This document shows, piece after piece, positions 5,640 through 14,921 of a stretch of DNA of 64,000 nt. This DNA is from Gracilibacillus alcaliphilus (GTDB taxonomy: Bacteria; Bacillota; Bacilli; Bacillales; Amphibacillaceae). Numbering within the stretch: position 1 is the first letter of the stretch; each line of letters opens with the position of its first letter. The position numbers were made by a program, and so were the translations under genes. The notes under the pieces were generated by a model that had not been told where the DNA came from, ran no database searches, and was given only the letters and a program-made list of their open reading frames with translations. The stretch spans positions 1 to 64,000 of the forward strand of contig NZ_JAFBFA010000029.1 of assembly GCF_016909015.1 (NCBI RefSeq), read 5' to 3'.

Positions 5640-6926
5640 ATGACAGCAAAATGGGAAAAGCAAGAGGGGAACGAAGGCGTCCTTACGATTGAAGTAGAGG
5701 CGGATAAATTTAACGAAGCATTAGATCAAGCATTCAAAAAGGTAGTAAAGCAAGTACAAGTTCCTGGCTTCCGTAAAGGTAAAATGCCAAGAGGTATGTT
5801 TGAGAAACGTTTTGGTGTAGAATCATTATACCAAGATGCCGTAGATATTATTCTTCCTGGTGCATACAGTGAAGCTGTTGATGAAGTAGGAATTGAGCCT
5901 GTTGATCAGCCGGAAATTGATATTGAGCAAATTGAAAAAGGCAAAAACCTTATCTTCACTGCAAAAGTAACTGTAAAACCTGAAGTGAAACTTGGGAACT
6001 ACAAAGGCTTAGAAGTAGAAGAAGAGGACACAGAAGTAACAGATGAAGATGTCGAAGCGGAAATTAAAAAACAACAAGAACAACAAGCAGAGTTAGTTGT
6101 CAAAGAAGAAGGAGCCATTGAAGATGGAGATACAGCGGTTATCGACTTCGAAGGATTTGTTGATGGAGAAGCTTTCGAAGGCGGACAAGCAGATAATCAT
6201 TCATTAGAAATTGGTTCTGGTTCCTTTATCCCAGGTTTTGAAGAACAGCTTATCGGTAAAAAAGCAGGAGAAGAAACAGAAGTAGAAGTTACATTTCCTG
6301 AAGAATACCACGCAGAAAACTTAGCTGGTAAAGAAGCAACATTCAAAGTGAAAATTCATGAAGTAAAAGCAAAAGAACTTCCAGAATTAGACGATGAATT
6401 TGCCAAAGATATAGATGATGAAGTAGAAACACTAGCAGAACTAAAAGAAAAGACAAAGAAACGTCTTCAAGAACAAAAAGAAAACCAAGCAGACGCTGAC
6501 AAACGTGAATCACTTGTTCAACAAGCTTCTGATAATGCCGAAATAGATATTCCGGAAGCAATGGTACAGTCGGAGTTGGATCGCATGGTGCAGGAATTTG
6601 AACAAAGATTACAAATGCAAGGCATGACTTTAGAAATGTATTCTCAATTCTCTGGGCAAGACGAAGATGCATTGAAAGAACAAATGAAAGAAGATGCTGC
6701 AAAGCGTGTAAAGACAAACCTTACCCTCGAAGCTATTGGAGCAGCAGAGAATGTAGAAGTGACAGAAGAAGATATCGAGAAAGAATTAGAAAGCATGGCT
6801 ACTATGTATAACATGGAAATCGATCAAATCAAACAAGCGCTTGGTGGAAACACGCTAGCTCTTCAAGATGATTTGAAATTTAAAAAAGCAATTGATGTGT
6901 TAGTAGATAACAGCAAAACAAAATAG
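5640..6926 (+). CDS. tig: Trigger factor (ribosome-bound chaperone and prolyl isomerase)
   Basis: Full-length trigger factor of 428 residues. The N-terminal ribosome-binding domain holds the signature GFRKGK at 43-48. The FKBP-type prolyl isomerase domain lies at about 160-247 (GDTAVIDFEGFVDG...SFIPGFEEQLIG). The C-terminal helical chaperone arms follow. It binds the ribosome exit tunnel through L23 and shields nascent chains. The start ATG is preceded by TTGGAGGGAATTTAG. It has its own promoter and lies upstream of clpX, a conserved pairing of co-translational folding with proteolysis. Confidence 0.97.
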   Translation: MTAKWEKQEGNEGVLTIEVEADKFNEALDQAFKKVVKQVQVPGFRKGKMPRGMFEKRFGVESLYQDAVDIILPGAYSEAVDEVGIEPVDQPEIDIEQIEKGKNLIFTAKVTVKPEVKLGNYKGLEVEEEDTEVTDEDVEAEIKKQQEQQAELVVKEEGAIEDGDTAVIDFEGFVDGEAFEGGQADNHSLEIGSGSFIPGFEEQLIGKKAGEETEVEVTFPEEYHAENLAGKEATFKVKIHEVKAKELPELDDEFAKDIDDEVETLAELKEKTKKRLQEQKENQADADKRESLVQQASDNAEIDIPEAMVQSELDRMVQEFEQRLQMQGMTLEMYSQFSGQDEDALKEQMKEDAAKRVKTNLTLEAIGAAENVEVTEEDIEKELESMATMYNMEIDQIKQALGGNTLALQDDLKFKKAIDVLVDNSKTK

Positions 6927-7529
6927 TAAGTCTTTTATCGCAGTAAGATTCCCGCTTCAAGAAATAAGGGAACACGTTATTTCTAAGGAGACCCAACAGC
7001 CAGTATCGGTTCGATTGGTTCCAGTGGGAGCCTACTGAACAAACTTTCACTTTAACACGAGTCATTTAAAGAAAACAAGGTGCTTTAGCCGGTACCTTGT
7101 TTTCGTACATCCATACCGTTTTTTCAGTTATCGGGAAACGAGAATGACTCTTCCATTACATACATATATATTTAAGAATAATCGTTATAATGATCATAGA
7201 CATAACATAATACAGCGTCTTTATTTCAGATTATAACAATAGGCGCTGTCCATCATTCTTTTTAGCGTTCAATTCTTCAAAGGGAGCTGTCTTCGCCCTT
7301 TTTCCATACAAATGACTCATATCGTAATCAAAAACGGCTGTCAAGGATGAACCAGTCAAAAATGGTGCAAACTAGTTGTAATGTGATCTAATGCTTGGTA
7401 GGCTGTTATCGTGATAATGTGTATCACTTTGTTATTTTGAAACAATTTGATATGATTACCTAAAGGTAGGATTTTCTAAGGTTGTTTTGTTGTATAAATG
7501 GCTATATTTTTGAACAAGGGGTGAAAGAC
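6927..7529 (+). other. Gap between tig and clpX
   Basis: Apart from the terminator at 7071-7104, I see only a weak inverted repeat (ACAGCGTC at 7212 with GGCGCTGT near 7243) and AT-rich sequence that should contain the clpX promoter. No coding frame is convincing and no CtsR direct repeat is visible. Confidence 0.4.
7071..7104 (+). terminator. Terminator of tig
   Basis: An 11-bp perfect stem GAAAACAAGGT/ACCTTGTTTTC with a 12-base loop; the T run is inside the right arm. Confidence 0.65.
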
Positions 7530-8807
7530 ATGTATAAATTTAACGAAGAAAAAGGTAAAGGTCAGCTTAAATGTTCTTTTTGCGGAAAAAGCCAAGATCA
7601 GGTTCGCAAGTTAGTAGCAGGGCCGAACGTTTATATATGTGATGAATGTATAGAGTTATGCACAGAAATTGTGGAAGAGGAATTAGGAATTGAAGAGGAA
7701 GTGGAATATAAAGAAATTCCAAAACCACAAGAAATCTGTGAAATTTTAGATGATTACGTAATTGGACAACAACAGGCTAAACGTAATTTATCTGTTGCTG
7801 TCTACAACCACTATAAACGTATCAATTCTCCGAAGTCGAAGGATGAGGTGGAATTATCCAAAAGTAATATCGCTATGATTGGGCCAACTGGTAGCGGAAA
7901 AACACTATTAGCTCAGACTCTGGCACGTATTTTGAATGTGCCGTTTGCCATTGCTGACGCTACTTCATTAACCGAAGCTGGTTATGTGGGCGAAGACGTG
8001 GAAAATATCCTGTTAAAGCTTATCCAAGCCGCTGATTATGATGTAGAAAAAGCAGAAAAAGGAATCATCTATATTGATGAAATTGATAAGGTGGCTCGCA
8101 AATCAGAAAATCCATCGATTACTCGTGATGTATCTGGTGAAGGGGTACAGCAGGCACTTCTCAAAATATTAGAAGGAACGACCGCTAGTGTACCGCCACA
8201 AGGGGGCAGAAAACACCCACATCAGGAGTTTATTCAAATTGATACAACAAATATCTTATTCATTTGTGGTGGAGCATTTGATGGTATTGAACAAATCATC
8301 AAGCGTCGTTTAGGAAAGAAGGTTATTGGTTTCGGTGCGGAAGCAGAAAATCAAGAACTGGATAAATCCACTTTATTATCAAAAGTACTCCCAGAAGATT
8401 TATTGCGTTTTGGTTTAATTCCAGAATTTATTGGCCGTTTACCGGTTATTGGGAGTTTAGAGCCACTAGATCAAGCAGCCTTAGTTGAAATTCTAACGAA
8501 ACCAAAGAATGCGCTGGTAAAACAATACAATAAACTATTCGAAATAGATAATGTGGAATTAGAATTTGAAGCAGGTGCTTTAGAAGCTGTTGCAGAGAAG
8601 GCCATTGAGCGCAAAACTGGTGCTCGTGGATTGCGTTCTATCTTAGAAGGCATTATGTTGGATGTGATGTTTGAACTGCCTTCACGTGATGATGTCAAGA
8701 AGTGTATTATTACGAAAGAAACGGTAGTATCTGAAAATGGCCGTCCAAAGCTGGTTCATGAGGATGGTACGATTATCGATCTTAAATCACCAAAAGAGAG
8801 CGCGTAA
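7530..8807 (+). CDS. clpX: ClpX, ATPase subunit of the ClpXP protease
   Basis: A 425-residue AAA+ unfoldase, the expected length. The N-terminal zinc-binding domain has Cys15, Cys18, Cys37 and Cys40. Walker A is GPTGSGKT (118-125) and Walker B IIYIDEIDK. An RKH pore motif (GGRKHPHQ) and the IGF loop that docks on ClpP (VIGFGAE) are visible. It unfolds tagged proteins and feeds them to ClpP. ATG 7530 is chosen because AAGGGGTGA lies before it and the zinc domain starts there; an in-frame ATG 48 bases upstream lacks a ribosome site. Confidence 0.97.
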   Translation: MYKFNEEKGKGQLKCSFCGKSQDQVRKLVAGPNVYICDECIELCTEIVEEELGIEEEVEYKEIPKPQEICEILDDYVIGQQQAKRNLSVAVYNHYKRINSPKSKDEVELSKSNIAMIGPTGSGKTLLAQTLARILNVPFAIADATSLTEAGYVGEDVENILLKLIQAADYDVEKAEKGIIYIDEIDKVARKSENPSITRDVSGEGVQQALLKILEGTTASVPPQGGRKHPHQEFIQIDTTNILFICGGAFDGIEQIIKRRLGKKVIGFGAEAENQELDKSTLLSKVLPEDLLRFGLIPEFIGRLPVIGSLEPLDQAALVEILTKPKNALVKQYNKLFEIDNVELEFEAGALEAVAEKAIERKTGARGLRSILEGIMLDVMFELPSRDDVKKCIITKETVVSENGRPKLVHEDGTIIDLKSPKESA

Positions 8808-8812
8808 AGAAT

Positions 8813-8845
8813 AAATCCCTTGTTTATTTAACAAGGGATTTTGTA
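8813..8845 (+). terminator. Terminator of clpX
   Basis: A 12-bp perfect stem AAATCCCTTGTT/AACAAGGGATTT with a 5-base loop, then TTG and T-rich sequence. Confidence 0.8.
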
Positions 8846-9215
8846 TTCTTTTTATCTTTTTGGGGAAGATTTAAATAAGCACGTTGCATAAGGATTTACA
8901 AACAGACAAAACTTCATTAAACTGTTAACAAAGCAAATAGGTCTTTTTCCATAGTTCAGATCTGTGGCATAAAAGCAGCAAAATACTGTTACGGCTACTT
9001 TCTGAAAATATTTTTTATAAATATGGGACAAGTTAACCAGACAGTAGTGGTCACCTGCTTCTGAACAAGAACCATTTTGCACCTTATGCATGTATACAAG
9101 GAACAAATTCTGCTTAAATTGCGTTTCACTTACAACTACAATTTTAATTTACCTTTCGTTGCAGTGTTACAAACTGCCGATAGGCTTCACACAAGTAGCT
9201 AGACGGAGGTGTCAT
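8846..9215 (+). other. Gap between clpX and lonA, where lonB is expected
   Basis: In Bacillus subtilis lonB (over 1.6 kb) lies here. This gap is only 370 bases, AT-rich and without a convincing frame on either strand. The frames present are rich in Cys and Phe and lack ribosome sites. I see no trace of LonB. Confidence 0.4.
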
Positions 9216-11546
9216 ATGACAACCAAATTTATACATATACCATTATTGCCATTAAGAGGGTTGATCGTTTTTCCTGGCATGATCATTCATTTAGATGTCG
9301 GTCGGGAGAAATCTATTCAATCATTAGAAAAAGCTATGATGAATGACCAGCACATTTTTTTAGCTGCCCAAAAGGAAAGCGGATTGGATGATCCAAAGGC
9401 GAAAGACATTCATGAAATAGGTTCTGTGGCGAAAGTTAATCAAATGTTGAAACTTCCAAATGGAACAATGAGAGTGTTGATTGAAGGGGTATACCGTGCT
9501 AGGATACACCAATTTATCAATGAGGACCAGCAATTTTTTGTGGAAATTGAAGAATTGGAAGATCATCATGATAACCTGGCTGAAGAAGTAGCATTAATGC
9601 GCGCTCTACTGGAGCAGTTTGAACATTATACTAAAATCTCGAAAAAAGTAACGAAAGAAACCTTGGCCACTGTGAACGATATCGAAGATCCTAGTAACTT
9701 TGCTGACATTGTTGCTTCACATATTACCTTGAAAATGTCGGATAAACAGACCATCTTAGAAACACTAGAGGTGAAAGCTCGTTTACAGAAATTGCTTGAT
9801 ATTATCTCTAATGAGAAAGAAGTGCTGGAACTAGAGAGAAAAATAGGGCAGCGTGTCAAAAAATCGATGGAAGAAACGCAAAAAGAATATTACTTACGAG
9901 AACAAATGAAGGCCATTCAGAAGGAACTCGGAGATAAGGATGGCAAAACAGGCGAAATAGCAGACCTGCGCAAGGCAATAGAAGAAAAAAACTTGCCAGA
10001 TCGGATTGTAGAAGTGTTGGAAAAAGAATTAGCGAGATATGAAAGAGTCCCACAAAGTTCAGCAGAAAGTTCAGTAATTCGAAACTATATCGATTGGATA
10101 TTATCTCTGCCGTGGTCAGAACAGACAACAGATAATTTAGATATTCAGCATGCCAAAGAAATATTGGATGCCGACCATTATGGCTTGGAGAAAGTTAAAG
10201 ATCGTGTACTGGAATATTTAGCTGTCCAAAAGTTAACCGACTCACTGAAAGGACCTATTTTATGTCTGGTAGGACCACCAGGTGTAGGAAAGACCTCATT
10301 GGCACGGTCGGTAGCAAAGGCGGTCGATCGTCATTTTGTTCGTATTTCCCTGGGAGGGGTTAGAGACGAGGCTGAGATTAGAGGGCATCGCCGTACCTAT
10401 ATTGGCGCTATGCCTGGCCGGATTATTCAAGGGATGAAAAAGGCAGAAACAATAAATCCTGTGTTCCTGCTGGACGAGATTGACAAGATGTCCAATGATT
10501 TTAGGGGAGATCCCTCATCTGCCATGTTGGAGGTTTTGGACCCTGAGCAAAACAGTACGTTCAGTGATCACTATTTAGAAGAGGTTTATGATCTATCTAA
10601 GGTTATGTTTATTGCTACTGCCAATAATTTAGCTACCGTTCCGCGTCCATTATTAGATCGGATGGAAGTTATTACAATCGCAGGATATACTGAATTAGAG
10701 AAGCTCCATATTGCCAAACAACACTTGCTCCCTAAACAGATGGAAGAAAATGGATTAAAGAAAGGGCAGCTGCAAATGAAAGACCCGGCGCTGCTAAAGT
10801 TGATTCGTTTATATACACGAGAAGCAGGTGTGCGAGGCTTGGAACGTCAGCTTGCCTCTCTCTGTCGAAAAGCGGCAAAGCTTATTGTTGCAGGGGAGAG
10901 GAAACGGGTAGTAGTGACAGAGAAGCAAATAGAGTCTCTTCTCGGTAAACCACAATTCCGCTATGGTATGATGGAACAGGATGATCAAATAGGTGCAGCA
11001 ACAGGACTTGCCTATACGTCAGCTGGTGGCGATATCTTGTCAATTGAAGTCAGCTTAGCGAAAGGCAAAGGGAAGCTTACTTTGACAGGCAAATTAGGAG
11101 ATGTAATGAAAGAGTCTGCTCAAGCAGCCTTAAGCTATATCAGATCCCGTGCAGATGCATTGGAGATTGATCCAGATTTCCTTGACAAGAATGATATTCA
11201 TATTCATGTACCTGAGGGAGCAACACCGAAGGATGGCCCTTCCGCAGGGATTACCATGGCAACGGCACTTGTTTCCGCCTTAACTGGCCGGCCAGTCCGT
11301 AAAGAAGTAGGTATGACTGGTGAGATTACATTAAGGGGGCGAGTGCTTCCGATAGGCGGATTAAAAGAGAAATCACTTAGTGCCCATCGAGCTGGTATTA
11401 CAACGATTATCATTCCAGCCGATAATCAAAAAGACTTAGATGATATTCCGGAAAGTGTAAAAGAGCAAGTTACCTTTATCCCAGTTAATCATTTAGATAC
11501 TGTGTTAAGGTATGCATTATTGGAGGAGAAACATGAAGGTCAATAA
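9216..11546 (+). CDS. lonA: LonA, ATP-dependent serine protease
   Basis: A full-length LonA of 776 residues. The N-terminal substrate-binding domain begins FIHIPLLPLRGLIVFPGM. The AAA+ module carries Walker A GPPGVGKT and Walker B VFLLDEIDKM. The C-terminal protease domain has the catalytic Ser in PKDGPSAG and the catalytic Lys in GGLKEKSLSA. It degrades misfolded and regulatory proteins. ATG 9216 follows ACGGAGGTGTCAT, and the extra upstream codons read as noncoding. It overlaps ysxC by 14 bases, so the two are likely co-translated. Confidence 0.97.
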   Translation: MTTKFIHIPLLPLRGLIVFPGMIIHLDVGREKSIQSLEKAMMNDQHIFLAAQKESGLDDPKAKDIHEIGSVAKVNQMLKLPNGTMRVLIEGVYRARIHQFINEDQQFFVEIEELEDHHDNLAEEVALMRALLEQFEHYTKISKKVTKETLATVNDIEDPSNFADIVASHITLKMSDKQTILETLEVKARLQKLLDIISNEKEVLELERKIGQRVKKSMEETQKEYYLREQMKAIQKELGDKDGKTGEIADLRKAIEEKNLPDRIVEVLEKELARYERVPQSSAESSVIRNYIDWILSLPWSEQTTDNLDIQHAKEILDADHYGLEKVKDRVLEYLAVQKLTDSLKGPILCLVGPPGVGKTSLARSVAKAVDRHFVRISLGGVRDEAEIRGHRRTYIGAMPGRIIQGMKKAETINPVFLLDEIDKMSNDFRGDPSSAMLEVLDPEQNSTFSDHYLEEVYDLSKVMFIATANNLATVPRPLLDRMEVITIAGYTELEKLHIAKQHLLPKQMEENGLKKGQLQMKDPALLKLIRLYTREAGVRGLERQLASLCRKAAKLIVAGERKRVVVTEKQIESLLGKPQFRYGMMEQDDQIGAATGLAYTSAGGDILSIEVSLAKGKGKLTLTGKLGDVMKESAQAALSYIRSRADALEIDPDFLDKNDIHIHVPEGATPKDGPSAGITMATALVSALTGRPVRKEVGMTGEITLRGRVLPIGGLKEKSLSAHRAGITTIIIPADNQKDLDDIPESVKEQVTFIPVNHLDTVLRYALLEEKHEGQ

Positions 11547-12117
11547 AGCCGAAATTGTCATTAGCGCCGTCTCAGAAAAACAATATCCTCAAGACCAATG
11601 GGCAGAGATCGCCTTAGCGGGCCGATCCAATGTTGGGAAATCGTCTTTCATTAATAAATTAATTAATCGTAAAAATTTAGCGAGAACATCGTCTAAACCG
11701 GGGAAAACACAGACGCTTAATTTCTATAATATCAATGATGCCTTTTATTTTGTTGATGTTCCAGGCTATGGCTATGCCAAAGTCTCGAAGAAAGAGCGGG
11801 AAAAATGGGGCCGGATGATGGAAGAGTACTTCTCCTTACGGGAAACCTTACGTTTAACCGTATTAATTGTAGATATTCGCCATCATCCAACAGAAGATGA
11901 TATCATGATGTATGATTTTCTTAAGCATTATGATATTCCGGTATTAGTAATTGCAACAAAAGTAGATAAAATTCCTAAAAATAAAAAAGTTGCCCATATC
12001 AAACGTGTTATTGAAACATTAGAGATGGAAACAGAAGACACAGTTATCCCATTCTCTGCTGAGACTGGCGAGGGAAAAGAGGATGTATGGAACTATTTAA
12101 AGCAGTATATAAAGTGA
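11533..12117 (+). CDS. ysxC: YsxC/EngB, GTPase for large ribosomal subunit assembly
   Basis: A 194-residue Era-type GTPase. G1 is GRSNVGKSS, G3 DVPGYG, G4 TKVDK and G5 near SAETG. The family is essential for late 50S subunit assembly. ATG 11533 overlaps the end of lonA and follows TTGGAGGAG inside lonA, so translation is coupled. A strong terminator follows the gene. Confidence 0.95.
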   Translation: MKVNKAEIVISAVSEKQYPQDQWAEIALAGRSNVGKSSFINKLINRKNLARTSSKPGKTQTLNFYNINDAFYFVDVPGYGYAKVSKKEREKWGRMMEEYFSLRETLRLTVLIVDIRHHPTEDDIMMYDFLKHYDIPVLVIATKVDKIPKNKKVAHIKRVIETLEMETEDTVIPFSAETGEGKEDVWNYLKQYIK

Positions 12118-12147
12118 GTTTTACATGAGCTGGTGCCCGTTTGACAC

Positions 12148-12190
12148 AAAACAACGACTTGTCTTTATAGAGGAGACAAGCCGTTGTTTT
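12148..12190 (+). terminator. Terminator after ysxC
   Basis: A 17-bp stem AAAACAACGACTTGTCT/AGACAAGCCGTTGTTTT (one mismatch) with a 9-base loop; the T run is in the right arm. Confidence 0.75.
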
Positions 12191-12415
12191 ATCTTTCCAG
12201 CAGAAAAAGGATAACAGGGAAATCAGTTTATGCTGTATATTTCAGATAGACAAACTGTTTGCAAGGATGTTGTGCTTCACTCTTCTTGTGATGGCTGAGG
12301 TTCTGAATACATCTGAAGGTGTAGAACGTGCATAAGCAGTGTTCTTTTGGAAAAGATACACTTAAGAAGGACAATTTCTTCAGTATATCTTTTCCAGAAG
12401 CAAAATGATCGAGCA

Positions 12416-12895
12416 TTATTTCTTTTTGAACAAGAGATAAACTCCCAGTCCAATGAGAAGAATGGGCCAAAATCTTTCCAGCCAGCTCATCACTTCGGCA
12501 ATCCAGCTAAACCAGCCGGGTTGTTTATCCACAAAGATAACGAAAAGCGAAAACAGAAGTAATAATATCCCGGGAAGAAACCCTTTTTTTGTTTTAAAGG
12601 CCCGAATCAGAAAGGCCAATGCAATAATTAATACATACATTCCCCAATGATCGACCCAGAAACCATACTGGGTAATTCCGTGGAAGTGAATACCGAATCC
12701 AAGTAACAGGACACCGGGGAAGATTTGCTTATGTTCCTTACTGGTAAAGGCATAAATGAGAAAGGACGCGCCGACTAATATAAGCAAGGTAGGCCAAGAA
12801 TAAAAGTTAGTAAAGATCGGCAGCCGTAATTCTCTTAATAAAAAGAATACGCCGATTCCGATTAATAAATAAGCAACTAAACCATTCTTCTTCAA
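12416..12895 (-). CDS. Multi-pass membrane protein with LiaF-TM/DUF5668-like repeats
   Basis: A 159-residue integral membrane protein with about six hydrophobic segments. The N-terminus (NGLVAYLLIGIGVFFLLRE) and the C-terminus (FWPILLIGLGVYLLFKKK) both carry the WP-ILLIG-G-YLL pattern of the DUF5668/LiaF transmembrane family, an envelope-stress-related group. That assignment is from pattern only. I chose TTG 12895 because AGGAG lies eight bases before it; the GTG three codons upstream overlaps that ribosome site. The gene is on the opposite strand to its neighbours. Confidence 0.65.
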   Translation of the reverse strand: MKKNGLVAYLLIGIGVFFLLRELRLPIFTNFYSWPTLLILVGASFLIYAFTSKEHKQIFPGVLLLGFGIHFHGITQYGFWVDHWGMYVLIIALAFLIRAFKTKKGFLPGILLLLFSLFVIFVDKQPGWFSWIAEVMSWLERFWPILLIGLGVYLLFKKK

Positions 12896-13191
12896 ATGAA
12901 ACACTCCTACATTAAAATTATTATTAATTTAAACTTATTTTCTTGAAAAAATATTTTGAATATGCTAAAGTACAACATGAATGAAAACATAAATCGATGT
13001 GTTAGCGTCTGTTATCCCTCATTTCATGCTTCTCTTTGAGAGAAAAAAATGGTTACTCCGGGATAATCAAACCTCGCTATATTTTATCACAGCACCATCC
13101 GAACTTCTACTAGGTACTACTAGTTAGGAGAATACCTATAAACGGTTGAAAACTGTTCATAAAATCATCACGAAATAAGCATAGAAACATG
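12896..13191 (+). other. Divergent intergenic region before hemA
   Basis: About 300 bases separate the divergent membrane gene from the hemA promoter. I see AT-rich sequence and no convincing small gene, RNA fold or terminator. Confidence 0.35.
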
Positions 13192-13206
13192 TTATAATAT
13201 AACTAA
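13188..13206 (+). promoter_or_regulatory. hemA promoter with a possible PerR-like box
   Basis: An extended -10 (TG-T-TATAAT, ending at 13198) lies 46 bases before hemA. The surrounding TTATAATATAACTAA (13192-13206) matches the PerR consensus TTATAAT-N-ATTATAA perfectly in the left half and partly in the right. PerR controls the hem operon in Bacillus subtilis; control here is only suggested. Confidence 0.4.
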
Positions 13207-13243
13207 TTATGTGTCAGGCTTTTGTTTTTTGGGGGTAGATAAC

Positions 13244-14611
13244 GTGCACATTATAGCAGCCGGAATAAATTATAAAACAGCACCTCTGGAAGTTAGAGAA
13301 ATGCTGACTTTTAGAGAAGATACGCTAGTAGAAGCAATGAGAGAATTAAACAATCAGAAAAGCATTCTGGAGAATGTGATTATTTCCACATGCAATCGGA
13401 CAGAGATATACGCAGTGGTTGACCAGCTCCATACGGGCAGGTTTTTTGTGAAACAGTTCTTGGCGGACTGGTTTGGAATTGATAAGGACACATTTCTTCC
13501 ACATCTAATCGTATATGAGAATGATGCCGCAGTAGAGCATTTGTTTCGTTTAGCTTGCAGTCTGGAATCGATGGTAATTGGAGAGACACAGATTCTTGGG
13601 CAAGTACGCAAAAACTTTTTGTTGGCTCAAGAATATAAACTCACAGGAACGATTTTTAATGAATTATTTAAACAGGCGGTTACGGTTGGGAAGAAAAGCC
13701 AACGCAGTACGGCAATTGGTGAGAATGCGGTATCGGTTAGTTATGCAGCAGTGGAACTGGCCAAGAAACTCTTCACTAACCTTCAAGACAAACATGTTGT
13801 CATCATCGGTGCTGGGAAAATGGGAGAACTAGCAGCTAAGAATGTTTACGGTTCTGGGGCAAAACAAGTAACAGTAGTGAATCGAACGATTGAAAAAGCA
13901 GAGCAGCTGGCTAGGCAGTTTAATGGGGAAGCGAAATCTGATAAAGAGCTGGATACTATTTTGCAGGAGGCCGATATTGTGATTAGTTCAACTGGTTCTG
14001 AGCAATATGTGGTGACTAAGCAGTCAGTTCAGAAAGTAGCAAATGAACGTCAGGGGCGCCCGCTTTTTTTAGTGGATATTGCTGTACCACGAGATTTAGA
14101 TCCGCAATTGGCAGAATTAGACGATGTATTTTTATATGACATTGATGATTTACAGGATGTGGTGGATTCAAATATGCAAGTGCGGAAAGACGCTGCACAG
14201 GAAATCGAGTTGTGGATTGAAGAAGAGATAGTGGCCTTTAATGAGTGGTTCAATACACTAGGTGTAGTTCCTATTATTACTGCATTGCGCGAACAAGCAT
14301 TATCGATTCAAAAAGAAACCATGAAAAGTATCGAGCGTAAGATACCCGAACTGACCGAACGTGAACGGAAGGTATTAAATAAACATACAAAAAGTATTGT
14401 GAACCAAATATTAAAGCAGCCAATTCTGCAGGCAAAGGAACTTGCCGGACAGTCGGATGCACGAGAGGCATTATCACTTTTTAAACAAATTTTTAATATT
14501 GAGGATCAAGTGGAAGAGCCTTTGCGTTTAAAGGAACAGGATAAGGTCATTAATTTGGAACAAACAAAGGAAATGACGTTTCACAACCTGCAAAACATCT
14601 CAAATCATTAA
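13244..14611 (+). CDS. hemA: Glutamyl-tRNA reductase
   Basis: A 455-residue enzyme catalysing NADPH-dependent reduction of glutamyl-tRNA to glutamate-1-semialdehyde, the first committed step of heme synthesis. The catalytic Cys50 lies in STCNRTEIYAV. The NADPH site is GAGKMGELAAKN, and a helical dimerisation domain closes the protein. GTG 13244 follows TGGGGGTAG; the short upstream extension has no ribosome site. It heads the hem operon. Confidence 0.95.
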   Translation: MHIIAAGINYKTAPLEVREMLTFREDTLVEAMRELNNQKSILENVIISTCNRTEIYAVVDQLHTGRFFVKQFLADWFGIDKDTFLPHLIVYENDAAVEHLFRLACSLESMVIGETQILGQVRKNFLLAQEYKLTGTIFNELFKQAVTVGKKSQRSTAIGENAVSVSYAAVELAKKLFTNLQDKHVVIIGAGKMGELAAKNVYGSGAKQVTVVNRTIEKAEQLARQFNGEAKSDKELDTILQEADIVISSTGSEQYVVTKQSVQKVANERQGRPLFLVDIAVPRDLDPQLAELDDVFLYDIDDLQDVVDSNMQVRKDAAQEIELWIEEEIVAFNEWFNTLGVVPIITALREQALSIQKETMKSIERKIPELTERERKVLNKHTKSIVNQILKQPILQAKELAGQSDAREALSLFKQIFNIEDQVEEPLRLKEQDKVINLEQTKEMTFHNLQNISNH

Positions 14612-14921
14612 CCACTAACGACAAGAAGTGGATCTGTTCTTAGCAGATTACCTTAGTTGCGATCCTAAAAAAAAGCCGGTTTCTGACATAGGTCTCATAT
14701 TTTCAGGACTGCAGCTTAATTGGCTGAATGGCAAAGAATCAAAAGATAACGGGTTAGTTATTACATTTTTTCTTGGCACGTCATCCAGTCCTGAATGGGA
14801 TTGGGGTGCCCGAATAGACCAGACGATAAGCTGGCTACTTACAATGGTTTGGAGGATTTCCAGCCATTTTTTTATTCTGTATAAGGAATAAGAATTTATC
14901 TTGGTAAAAAGGTGGATGAAT
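14612..14921 (+). pseudogene. hemA-hemC gap with a possible hemX remnant
   Basis: Bacillus subtilis has hemX (a CcsA-like membrane protein of roughly 280 residues) between hemA and hemC. Here only 310 bases remain. A frame from GTG 14628 to 14891 lacks a ribosome site, but its C-terminal part (PEWDWGARIDQTISWLLTMV) faintly recalls the W-WD-K...S...WL pattern of HemX/CcsA proteins. I read this as a possible decayed scrap of hemX; chance similarity is quite possible. Confidence 0.25.

Noticed and set aside
6343..6717. 124-codon minus-strand frame inside tig
   Set aside because: Antisense of a well-conserved gene, Leu/His-rich composition, no ribosome site.
8852..9106. 84-codon minus-strand frame in the clpX-lonA gap
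   Set aside because: Cys/Phe-rich low-quality sequence without a ribosome site and not resembling LonB.
12347..12650. Two overlapping plus-strand frames
   Set aside because: Antisense of the membrane protein gene at 12416-12895; no ribosome site.
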